Source: Panax quinquefolius (lineage: Eukaryota > Streptophyta > Magnoliopsida > Apiales > Araliaceae). Taken from it: a stretch of DNA of 64,000 nt. Where the stretch lies: NCBI GenBank assembly GCA_020205615.1, contig CM035166.1, positions 86,729,043 through 86,793,042 on the forward strand. Reading direction: 5' to 3'. Positions 47,210-56,861 of the stretch are shown piece after piece. How positions within the stretch are numbered: position 1 is the first letter of the stretch; the number at the start of each line of letters is the position of its first letter. The position numbers and the translations under genes were made by a program. The notes beneath the pieces are model-generated. The model made no database searches. It was given only the letters and a program-made list of their open reading frames with translations, and was not told where the DNA came from.

Positions 47210-47690
47210 TTATATCTTCATCTTTTGTAAATCACACAAAATAGGCCTTTGTGTTAATAACATCGCACTCGTTCCCGCATATGATCTTTTACTCAACGCG
47301 TCAGCTACCACGTTCGCTTTTCCAGGATGGTATTGAATAGTGTGGTCGTAATCTTTCAATAGCTCGAGCCAACGTCGTTGGCGCATGTTGAGTTCTTTTT
47401 GAGTGAATAAAATATTTGAGGCTTTTATGGTCTGAATATATCTCCACTTTCTCCCCATATAGATAGTGCCTCCAAATCTTTAGCGCGAAAACGACTGTTG
47501 CCAACTCTAGATCATGAGTAGGATAATTCCTCTCATATTCTTTAAGTTGTTGCGAGGCGTAAGCTATGACTTTCCCACGTTGCATGAGAACACATCCTAA
47601 CCCTTTTCCTGGAGCATCGCTGTAGATAACAAATCCATCTAAACCAGATGGTATTGTCAAAACAGGTGCCGAAATGAGTCTCCTCTTGAG
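47210..47690 (-). pseudogene. B RNase H
   Basis: Blocks: [20 protein letters not shown] (first Asp), [20 protein letters not shown] (Glu), [13 protein letters not shown] (Asp), then a frameshift and [20 protein letters not shown] followed by [14 protein letters not shown] (last Asp). It is preceded by RT's EKSF with a TAA-like stop at about 47692. Confidence 0.87.
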
Positions 47691-48500
47691 ATCTTAGAAA
47701 CTCTTCTCGCATTTCTCGCTCCATACGAATTTTTTATCTTTACGAGTCAGATGAGTTAACGGAGTAGCGATTCGAGAAAATCCTTCCACAAATCTCCGAT
47801 AATAACCAGCTAAGCCCAAAAAGCTACGTACTTCGGTCACCGATTTCGGTTGCTCCCAACTTTGTATTGCTTCAATCTTCGTCAGGTCAATAGATACTCC
47901 ATGTTTTGACACCACGTGCCCAAGGAATGCTACTTCCTCAAGCCAGAACTCGCATTTCTTCAGCTTGGCATATAACTTGTTATCACGAAGCCTTTGCAGT
48001 ACCAGCTTCAAATGGTGCTCATGATCTTCACGGCTTTTGGAATATATGAGGATGTCATCAATAAAGACAACAACGAACTGATCCAAATAATCCTTGAATA
48101 CTCGGTTCATTATATCCATGAAAGCCGCGCGGGAGCATTAGTCAATCCAAAAGACATAACTAGGAATTCATAATGCCCGTACTCGAAGTTCGAAGGCGGT
48201 CTTCGGAATATCCTCGCTTTTAACCTTTGGTGATGATATCCGAGCGAAGATCGATTTTTGAAAAGAATTGTGCTCCTTGCAATCGGTCAAACAGGGTCAT
48301 CAATACGAGGTAGCGGATACCTATTCTTGATAGTGACATGGTTTAATTCCCGGTAATCGATACAAAGTTGCATACTCCCGTCTTTCTTCTTTACAAATAA
48401 AACAGGAGCACCCCAAGGAGATGTACTAGGACGAATAAAACCGATGTCCAATAACTCATGTAGTTGGACCTTTAACTCCTGAATTTTAATAGGAGCCATT
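47691..48500 (-). pseudogene. B reverse transcriptase
   Basis: Starts within a long gag-pol frame with [20 protein letters not shown] and [20 protein letters not shown], and shifts frame near 48288. It continues FFSKIDLRS and, in the frame 48119-47694, [20 protein letters not shown] with the catalytic DD at 48054-48059, [20 protein letters not shown] and [20 protein letters not shown]. The region between FSKIDL and MSFGLTNAP (48160-48250) has several indels. Confidence 0.87.
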
Positions 48501-49210
48501 CTATATGGGGTTTTAGAAATGGGCTTTGTATCAAGTTCAAGATCAATAAAGAATTCAACTTCACGTTCCGGAGGTAGACCGGGAAGTTCTTCGGGAAATA
48601 CGTCAAGAAAGTCAATAACAACGGGAATATTATTCAAATATGACGTCTCTTTATTCAAATCCATAACATGGGCTAAGAAAGCTTGACATCCATTTTTTAA
48701 TAAATGAATGGCTATATGGCTTGATATAACAGTGATTGATTTTAATGGTTTAGTTGCTTGAATTTGCACAACAGGTTGGTTAGGAATATGAAAACTAACA
48801 ACCTTACGAAAACAATCAATTTTGGCATGATGAGTAGTTAACCAATCAATCCCTAAAATCACATCAAATACAAGTATCTTTAAAGAGATAAGGTCAACAG
48901 GTAATGTGATGGTGCCAACTTGGATCAAACAAGATTTATAAACAGTGGATGTGATGAAAGTTTCTCCTAACGGAGTCTCCACAGATAAATTAAAGTCTAA
49001 TTTCTCCGGAGTCAAGTTTAAATGTTGAGCACAAGCAGGAGAAATAAATGAATGGGTAGCACCGGTATCTAGTAAGGTATAAACTTCACAAGAATTTATA
49101 ATTAGCTTACCAGTGATCACCTCGTTTTGGTTCCTCGTATTTTGACCAGCCACGACAAACTCTCTTCCAAGAACCGTTGACTTTGACTTTTCTAGGATAG
49201 CCTTTTGAGT
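48501..49210 (-). pseudogene. B retropepsin-type protease
   Basis: Lies inside an intact 395-residue frame (49474-48287). The active site is [15 protein letters not shown], the usual D-T-G-A; then [40 protein letters not shown] and [20 protein letters not shown], which links to RT. Unlike A1 and A2 there is no frameshift at the LPPERE position. This is the best preserved protease among the Tekay-type copies here. Confidence 0.88.
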
Positions 49211-50278
49211 CACCATCCCCACTGGACTTAGTTTCGCTACAGTACAATCTCGAGCGATATGTCCTTCCTTTCCATAATTATAGCATACGACCGGTGGTCT
49301 TTCTCCTCCCTTAAAACCAGTTGCTGCTGGTGCTGACGTCTTCATAGTGTCATTGTTGAATCTCCTCTTTTTAAAATCTCCGCCCAACTCGCTTCTTCTA
49401 TTTTCATGGCCACGATTACCACCAGAGTGGTTACTGCTTTTGTCCGTATTCTTCTTTCTCCATTTGGTTATCATTGTTACGATGGATTTCTTTGTCCACA
49501 GTATGATCCTGGTTGTGGTCCCTCGGTTGACCGTACTCGTTATCTCACTCTAATAATTGAGCCCTGTTGACAACATCTGAATAGAGAGAAAATTTATGAG
49601 AAATGAGATATTGATGTATGTCGAGTTTTAAACCTCTAAGAAACAGCCGCGTCATACGTTCCTCATTCTCCACCAAATGAGGTGCAAACCTGGATAACTC
49701 TGCGAACTTCGCCTCATACTGGGACACCGTCATGTTATTTTGTTCTAATCTAATAAACTCTACCTCCTTCATATGACGAACACTTTCAGGAAAGTATTTG
49801 TCATTGAACAGTTTCTGAAATGTTTCCCAAGAAATCTTTGAGTCTGGCAAATGAGCACGCTTCAGCGGACTTCCACCAAAGTGATCCTTTCGCCACGGAA
49901 CATAAAGGTGGCGAATGGAACCTTCTATTCCTCCGTGCATCCCAAGACATAGAATATCTTGGTAATTTGTTTAACCCACGTCTCTACCTTGATAGGATCC
50001 GGCTTTCCAATAAATTCTGGTGGTCCTAACTCTTTGAACTGCTTGGCTGTGACAAACCGTGAATTGCTATCATTTCCTCCTGTATTTTGAACACGAGTCT
50101 CCCTCGTCTGATTTTGCATGAACATCAAAAAGCTTCTAAACATCCCATCGTTCATCATCTGCTCAGTGGTGTTGTTCACAGGAGGAACATTGACAGCCTG
50201 TTGAACATTCTCCTCGTTGGTGAGCAAAGGTGTCTCCATAGTTTCATTTACTCCACTGTTAACATTCTCAGTCGATAT
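49211..50278 (-). pseudogene. B gag
   Basis: The start codon aligned with that of C (MSTENVNSGVNET) has become ATA (50276-50278). The capsid part includes FVTAKQFKELGPPEFIGKPD and WVKQITKIFYVLGC, a frameshift near 49930, then WETFQKLFNDKYFPESVRHM, EVEFIRLEQNNMTVSQYEAK and RFAPHLVENEERMTR. The nucleocapsid part has one knuckle only, [14 protein letters not shown] (49285-49244), where C, A1 and A2 have two. The second Cys of this remaining knuckle is Tyr, so no canonical CCHC knuckle is left. A shift near 49545 separates capsid and nucleocapsid frames. Confidence 0.85.
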
Positions 50279-50452
50279 TCTCAAATACAACCATAAAACA
50301 AGGGTTAATTTAACAAATTAACATATCACATAATATCCCTATATTTATGACCGACCAACAAATAAGCTTAGGTGGGACACACTAGCGAAGGATTTACTGT
50401 CTCTCCCCTCCTAGTTCTATTCCCCGATCTCCGCCAGAGATCATATCCCTAA

Positions 50453-50464
50453 GCTCTGATACCA
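50453..50464 (-). other. B primer binding site (initiator Met tRNA)
   Basis: TGGTATCAGAGC on the minus strand, two bases after the 5' LTR. It is complementary to the 3' end of plant initiator tRNA-Met, the usual primer for Ty3 chromoviruses. Confidence 0.88.
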
Positions 50465-50466
50465 AC

Positions 50467-53048
50467 TGTGACGCCCCCAAAATAGGTATACAACACCCAT
50501 TCTGAGTCACCAAATACATGGTACAGAAACAACTACAACTTTATTAATACAACATAAAAACTGTGAGTTTAAAAGACAAATATTGTCATCTAGACAATAT
50601 CCACACTGAAATAAGTCCTCAATACAATTATTGATACACTATTTTACAAAATAGTGAGGACTACTAAAACAACTTCTAGAACCATTATTCCACACCTCGA
50701 CTAGTACTCGCTACATTCTCGCCTCATGAAAAGAAAAATGGAACAAAAAGAAAAAGAGTGAGCTCAACTAGCCCAGTAAAGAACATTATGACTAAGATAA
50801 CATAGAACAAATTATCGTTAGTCCTCAACAGGGAAAAATCTAATAGAATACAATAGACAACCAGTTTTAAATCAATATTCGCAGCAGAAATAATAATTCA
50901 TTAGAAGAGTTAAGTAGAGAATGAAATCTACTATCTTCTATATATGAATTTAAAAGTTTATCGTCGATATTTTATCCCTGTAAGATCAATCAATATATCT
51001 GGAATCAAATATTCATCTTTACACTACAGGCCAAAGATATTCATCAGTTGGTCATGTACATCTAAACACATGTTCATCTTTGCACTACGGGCCAAAGATA
51101 TTCATCAAAAATCATTCATCTTTGCAGTACAGGCCAAAGATATTCAGTAATATCATCATTTACGACTGAGGATGATGAAAAATATTTTAAAGGAAACGAA
51201 TTCAGTGAAACAAAATAACAAATATTAAGGATTCGTATTTAGGTTTATCCATGTCCAAAAATACCTCATAAATAATCATAGTGGAGTAAAATTCAAGAAT
51301 GATCAAAACATGGATACAATCAAAGCTAGTATCCATAATAGATATTTTGAACGAAAAATGAAAATTTAATTTTTCTGTGAATAGTGTCGATTAAGTGAAT
51401 AGTGTCAGATATCGTTAATAGTGTCGATATCGTGAATAGTAAACTCAACCCTAAAAGACAAGAATTTCACAAGAAAAATACTCTCAATATTTTAAGATAA
51501 TGATATTGAAAGAAATAATATCATTTTTGAAAAAATAATATCCCTTACCTCGAAAAGAATAGTACTTACATTTGGAATCTTGAATATAGTCTTTGAAGGG
51601 AACTTGCACCGTATAACAACACTCAAAGTATCAAAATACTCACAAGAATACGCTCAATATATTGGGAGAGAAAGAGAGAGAAAACTTCAGTTTCTGGTGT
51701 GATTTTCAATTCTAACCTAAGCACCTTATTTATAGAAAAATGCTTAGAACACCAAAGCAGAAAATTTAATAAATTAATAATATTTATTAACCAAATTCCT
51801 ATGTACACCTAGCACATGTTAATGATGCCCACAAAATGTACAAAAACATTTTTCTTTTAAAACAAATTTAAAACTTTTAAAAATAATTATTTCAAAACTT
51901 CAATAATTCATAATAAATTGCCCTTTTATCAGAAAAATTCAAACCTCATGTCCTTTCCATAGGAAATTCCATTCTCTACAACTTTGCAGAAGAAAATTTC
52001 CAAATTCCAAACAGAAATTAACCGAAATCCACAAATGGGCGATTTTACAGGCTATAATCAAATTTCAGTCAAGAAATGGGGTCCACAAACATGAAAAACT
52101 TGTTTTAATCATTTAATGCAACAAAAATACTCTTCCTCCTCATATACTCATATATCCCACATTCATTGTAAAAATATCATCATTATTATAATATAATAAT
52201 ATAATAAAATATTATTTTATCAGAAAAGATAAAATATCGATTTTCAACAATTGTCACTTTAAAAATTTTCTCCATCTATATCCACATAAAATGAATATTT
52301 TCCTCATCATATAAATCAATAATTAATTATTCACAAATAATATTACAGAATCACAATATCGACAACTGTGCGCCTCCTGAGAAAGAGGGGCTTTTAATAA
52401 GGATTTCTCCTTCATGGCGGTATTGATTAGGTGACCAACCCTTTCCTTAGATGTAACTTTCTAGACATTGCCAATAATGTTATCTAATAATATTATTCAG
52501 ATAATATGAATTATTGCTCCGATAATGGAAAATAATGTGTAGTGACAATTATTGAAACAACTGTAATATAAAATATCAACGCAGCAATTATTGAATAAAA
52601 TAAAATACTGAACAGTAATTACTGTAACAATTATTGAGTAATGCCTTCTTACATAAGAATCAATAATTGGTGCAATACCATGTGCTACTGTGCAACAACG
52701 CTTATTACTGTGTTTTAACCACCGGGTATTCCAACAGTATTAACGGCAACAACTATGTCGTTATTTATAAACAACTTATATTTGTCGTTTTCTTCATCCA
52801 ATCGCTTTCCGTTATGGGGACCACACACAATCTTTACCGTCGTCATTATGAATATTCCCAACGGTAAGAATATTCCACGACCAAACGAATATTCTCCGAT
52901 AAAAATGAATATTTTATAACCACTTGCTTATTTAAAATATTTGCGCGTTTTACCCATAACTAACCACATTAATCAAATCAACCCTTACTATTTCAAAATA
53001 ATAAATAGAGGAAATTTAATTTCATTAATAATAAGTTGGGGTCTTACA
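50467..53048 (-). repeat. B 5' LTR
   Basis: On the minus strand: TGTAAGACCCCAACTTATTA to GGGGGCGTCACA. It has a TATA box (51727-51734), three hairpin units (51010-51145) and about four copies of the 18-bp repeat with altered spacers (51378-51443; GTCGATATC instead of GTCGTATAC). It differs from the 3' LTR in repeat number, showing that the repeat changed after insertion or by conversion. Confidence 0.92.
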
Positions 53049-53053
53049 AGCGT

Positions 53054-53595
53054 GCTATTAGGAGCATCACAGGGGAGATTCGTATGCCGATCTTGCCTCC
53101 TGCCAGGCGTCATTGGCCTGTATTGCAGTCACCCGTCATTGATATCCCATTGTTGGGGGTCGACGGCTTTACATTATCAGAGGTCCTTGCACTCAGGAGA
53201 CGTTCCAGCGTTGGTAGTTCCCTCGTACTATCGGAGCCCAGTCTCGCGCCACATAGTTTATGCGGGATATGGTTCCAGGATCCGTGATGATGATGGATTG
53301 GATAGCTTTTGTCCGAGATCCAACTCATATGACACAGATTGATAGTCTGACCCGGTAGTTGGACCAGGCACATATAGTTATCCGGTATTTGGGCAGAGAT
53401 CCGGTAGAGGCGGCTTCATTTGATCCTTCCAGCTCAGGCGCTGGCCCCTCAGATGACCCATTTGGTTTTGTCGGTGCAGATCCTCCTTTATATAGGCCTG
53501 ACATCCCTGTTGATAGAGATCCAATGACTCTGGAGGAGTTACATCAGGTGGACAAGATTGATGATGTGGATATCGACACCATTGTCTTCTTCTGA
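53054..53595 (+). pseudogene. PMD pseudogene, 3' part
   Basis: Resumes immediately after element B. Removing B and one target duplication keeps the codon phase (CGT then GCT ATT AGG), giving LGER followed by AIRSITGEIRMPILPP, which fits the family's YLGERxxRQ segment. It continues HWPVLQSPVIDIPLLGVDGF, then shifts frame near 53280 and 53345, and ends LEELHQVDKIDDVDIDTIVF at TGA 53593-53595, with the acidic proline-rich tail usual for these proteins. About 330 bp of noncoding DNA follow, with a two-copy 60-bp repeat (TTTGATAGGCCTCTGTTAG). Confidence 0.7.
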
Positions 53596-53935
53596 TGTGT
53601 ATTCTTATTATATCTTTTGATAGGCCTCTGTTAGATATTGGGTGGTTGTACCTCATTCTCGCTATATCATTTGATAGGCCTCTGTTAGTAGTAGGGCGTC
53701 TGTGCCCCATTTCCCTGTATTTGTAGCTGTACAGAGATAATGTATTAGATGATGATATACTTAGGAATGTATGCACAGTTTTTCCATTGCCTATACCATA
53801 TTGCCATCTATTATCTGCTATGCATGTATCATGTTATGTATATGTATGTATGTCCAGAGATATTCGGCATTGACCCCTGGATGGTCTTATGACACGGCCC
53901 GCATAGATGTCTTCTACGACAGTTAGCCGTATAGA

Positions 53936-55640
53936 TCATACCCCATCATCATTGGTGGCATTGGGTATGCAATCGTGGTATGATAGCATGTCACCACCAG
54001 AACAGGGTATTGTCAGATCATTCTCGCAAAGATTCCATGACCTTATTAACGTTTGAGTTCCCACAGGGGTTTGTGGGACGGATGCTTTAGAGTATTGGGG
54101 CACCGGATAAGCGAGTCTTCCGATTCGGGACCCATGAGTTGACTCCACTCTGGAGGAGTATACGACGATTGGCGATCTTTGCCATTGATGCGGACCTTGC
54201 GTATATATGGCTTTGGGAGACATGAGTAGAGCGTTCATGACTCTCACCGGATTGCGGCAGAGTGGTAGTGAGAATGAGTGACGTCCGCCACGTGATATCC
54301 CAACATTTTTTGTATGACAGATTTGGCTCTGAGGATAGCTATTCACGACATTCCAGGGATTTCACCGCACCGGAGGACCATTGGCGTTTGGCCAGGGTTG
54401 ATGTACTGCTGTTATGCGTACTGTCATATGTCTATATGCCACGATACGTGGATGAGATAGACATTGGTGTCATCATGGTCGTGAGAGCTCTTAGGGAGGG
54501 TCGCACCATTATACCTATGATTGTAGTAGAGACCCTGTGGTCAGCATCCTAGTGCTACACTTATCCGACAGGAGTGTTCACGGGTAGTTTGGTCATGCTG
54601 TATATGTGGTTTATGTCACAATTGAGACCGATTGGCACTCTTAGACGGCATGGGTATTAGTTCTCCCATGATGTAGCCATGTCATACTCTTTTCAGCCAT
54701 CGGAGTGTATAGATGCTCTGTCTTGGTCCACATTTTTGGCAGATATCAGAGATCCATTCAACATATTGCCGTGTTCGGGGCTTAGCTCACCATACTGCTT
54801 TATTACTCATGCTCCGGGCATGGACTACCTCCCTCTGGCTGGTTTGAGGGGCGTGACTACTTACCACCCACTGGCCGTGATGTCGCAGTTTAACCAGTTT
54901 CAAGATTTTCATCCTTTCGAGGGGGCGATAGGCCAGCGTTCAACTTCTCGATATCTCTCAGTAGAGGACCGATCCCGTGTGTATGCTTGTTGAGATCAGC
55001 GGGAGATAACTGCTTTTTCTGTGTGCCATCTAGGTTGTTTTACAGAGTATTCCGCATGGATGGAGACAGAGGTTTTATCTACCGCGGCGAAGATTCTACA
55101 GATGGGATAATGAGTCGATGATGTAGAGCCCATGGAGGACATCGATTCCTACATCGAGGAGGAGCCCGCTACTGGGTTGCCAACATTTCCTCTAGATTCT
55201 CTCAGTACCAGTACTGTTGTGATTCAGCACTCAGCACAGTACTTTGAGCAGAGTCTTTATCTGATGACCTTTGAAAGAGATCAGGCCAGATCTATGATGT
55301 TGACTTGCCCTTGATGGGAGAGACGGAGCTCTATTAGAGAGGGACGAGGCATTAGTTCGCAGAGATGTCGCTGTTATTGAGCGGGATGAGGCTAGATCAG
55401 CCAGAGACGCAGTGATAGTTGAGCGAGATAGTACCATATCTGCTCGGGATGTAGCCATCACAGATAGTATTGCAGTGAGGTCCCTTACCACTGGCATGAT
55501 TGCAGAGATGAGTGCATATATTGATGATCATATGGTCACCATACAGATGGCTGCAGATCTGTTGGGTCGTGTGGATATTCTCGTACAGGAGACCACAGCT
55601 TCACATCCTTCTTCTGAGAGGGACACCATGTTGGGCTAGT
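53936..55640 (+). pseudogene. DUF7745-like pseudogene, antisense to P2
   Basis: A second antisense gene downstream of PMD. The frames are badly broken, but the order of pieces fits proteins carrying the plant domain now called DUF7745: MSPPEQGIVRSFSQRFHDL, then VFRFGTHELTP which shifts into TLEEYTTIG (about 54114-54160, the family's F-FG--ELTPTIEEY motif), then WRLARVDVLLLCVLSYVYMP and IMVVRALREGRTIIPMIVVE (54380-54540), then GVTTYHPLAVMSQFNQFQDF. The C-terminal part (55270-55480) is rich in repeated RD/ERD/ARD, as in a charged coiled coil, ending near TASHPSSERDTMLG. The family match is from memory of motif pattern only. Confidence 0.45.
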
Positions 55641-56861
55641 TAGCTCGCATATACCCTGACTTGTAGATGAGCTTGTGTTTACCTGCACAGACTAGTTTAG
55701 CCATTTTGTCATGTACAGTTTACATTATATATATCAAACAACATTATATATATGACAGGGAAATATATTTTTGGATCACTTCCCTTTTAGATATACTTTG
55801 CTACTGGCTTGATATTTTGCCTGCTGCTTCAGGGCTTGTGATCCTGATGTATTCTGAATTCCTCCTGGGTGGATGGACATTGAGTTGTCTCTGAATAGTT
55901 TAGAATGGATCATCGATCTGTATGTATCCCTACCATCTTTGGTGTCTTGGGACTGGTTTCTGTATGAAAATGTGGAGAGGAGTGTGGCTTTCCTCTCTGA
56001 GATTGACCGCACCACAGATGGTCGCCAGAACTTCTATTTAGCAGAAGCCCAGTTAATTCCATCTCTTATGGATTGGTGTTGTCTCTTCAAGGTATGACCA
56101 CAGCTTAGATGGTCGCCGAATCTCCTATTTGAGAGGAGTTCAGGTAATTCCATCCCTTTGGTCTGAAGCCGAATGAAATGTAGTGGTTTGAAGGATGATC
56201 CCAGTACCAGTTAACAATGGTTTTTGTTTTGGTAGAGGGTGAGACCGAACCATGAATGGCTGCCTACGTACTCCTATTGAAGAGGAGATCAGGTCTGCGT
56301 AGTTCGAATCTGGTGTAAGAGGTTCAACGCTGTATATGGCAGATATGGTGTAGGAATGTTTTTGGTTGTTTTTGTTTTTGTAAGGGTAGAAATATTTTTG
56401 TTGTTTTTGTTTTATTGCGACCGAGCCATATGAAATGGTTGCCTACGTACTCCTATTGAAGAGGAGATCAGGTTGGCGTAGTTCGCCCTTCAGGGCGAGT
56501 GGAAAAAGTGTAATCCCATGTGTAGGTCAGAGTGCGGGGAGGAGAAAGTTTAATCCTTGGTTGAGGATAAACTGTAGGTACGAGAAGTTTGATCCCATGT
56601 ATGGGTAGCCAAACTTCAAACGCGAGAGGTTCAATCCATAGTGGGATGACCTAAGTCGTAGGAACGCAAAGGAGCCAGGCTGCTGGCTTGAAAAGTATGT
56701 TTCCCTGAGGGGCAAAGTGTGGAAGAATTGTATGTGGTAAAGGGTTAAAGAACCGAAATGACTGCTGATCTGATGGTCCAACACCAGGGTGTTTGCTTGA
56801 TGGCAACTTCAGATATAGTACCATTTCACGGCGTCCGAATTGATGAGTTGTGGAAATTCAT
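55641..56861 (-). repeat. P2 noncoding region with two sets of tandem repeats
   Basis: Set 1 (about 55990-56480): four diverged units with CTACGTACTCCTATTGAAGA then GGAGATCAGGT, each with the fold-back CTCCTATT-n-AGAGGAG; the best pair is at 56260-56310 and 56440-56485. Set 2 (56500-56650): about four 36-bp units, such as GAGAAGTTTGATCCCATGTA then TGGGTAGCCAAACTT, again self-complementary (CCCAT/ATGGG). GCCTACGTACTCC-like repeats before the extra ORFs are, as I recall, frequent in Ogre/Tat-type elements, which supports the lineage guess. No gene is visible. Confidence 0.65.

Larger units (their letters stand above)
43047..53048 (-). mobile_element. B: complete Tekay/Del-type element, 10.0 kb
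   Basis: LTRs at 43047-45676 (3') and 50467-53048 (5') on the minus strand, with a primer site, gag-pol and polypurine tract between them. The perfect target duplication AGCGT lies at 43042-43046 and 53049-53053. It interrupts the PMD gene between two codons. The two LTRs differ at about 7 sites in the first 170 bases (by eye), fewer than the Athila LTRs, so it is probably younger, consistent with its nested position. Genes are broken by a few shifts, but most domains are readable. Confidence 0.95.
33851..56861 (-). mobile_element. P2: Tat-like LTR retrotransposon, interrupted by D, B and C
   Basis: Second copy of P, inverted relative to P1. On the minus strand its 3' LTR ends at 33851 inside the A2 RT gene. 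Its internal region runs rightward with two genes on the + strand, antisense to the element: a PMD gene (41634-53595, split by B) and a DUF7745-like gene (about 53936-55640). After the repeats at 55985-56760 it is cut by element C at 56862. The upstream part of P2 (pol, gag, 5' LTR) must lie beyond C if it survives. Apart from B and D it is about 10 kb here without a pol gene. Confidence 0.6.

Noticed and set aside
50453..50464. tRNA gene fragments suggested by GCTCTGATACCA
   Set aside because: These are primer sites next to LTRs; no cloverleaf or A/B boxes surround them.
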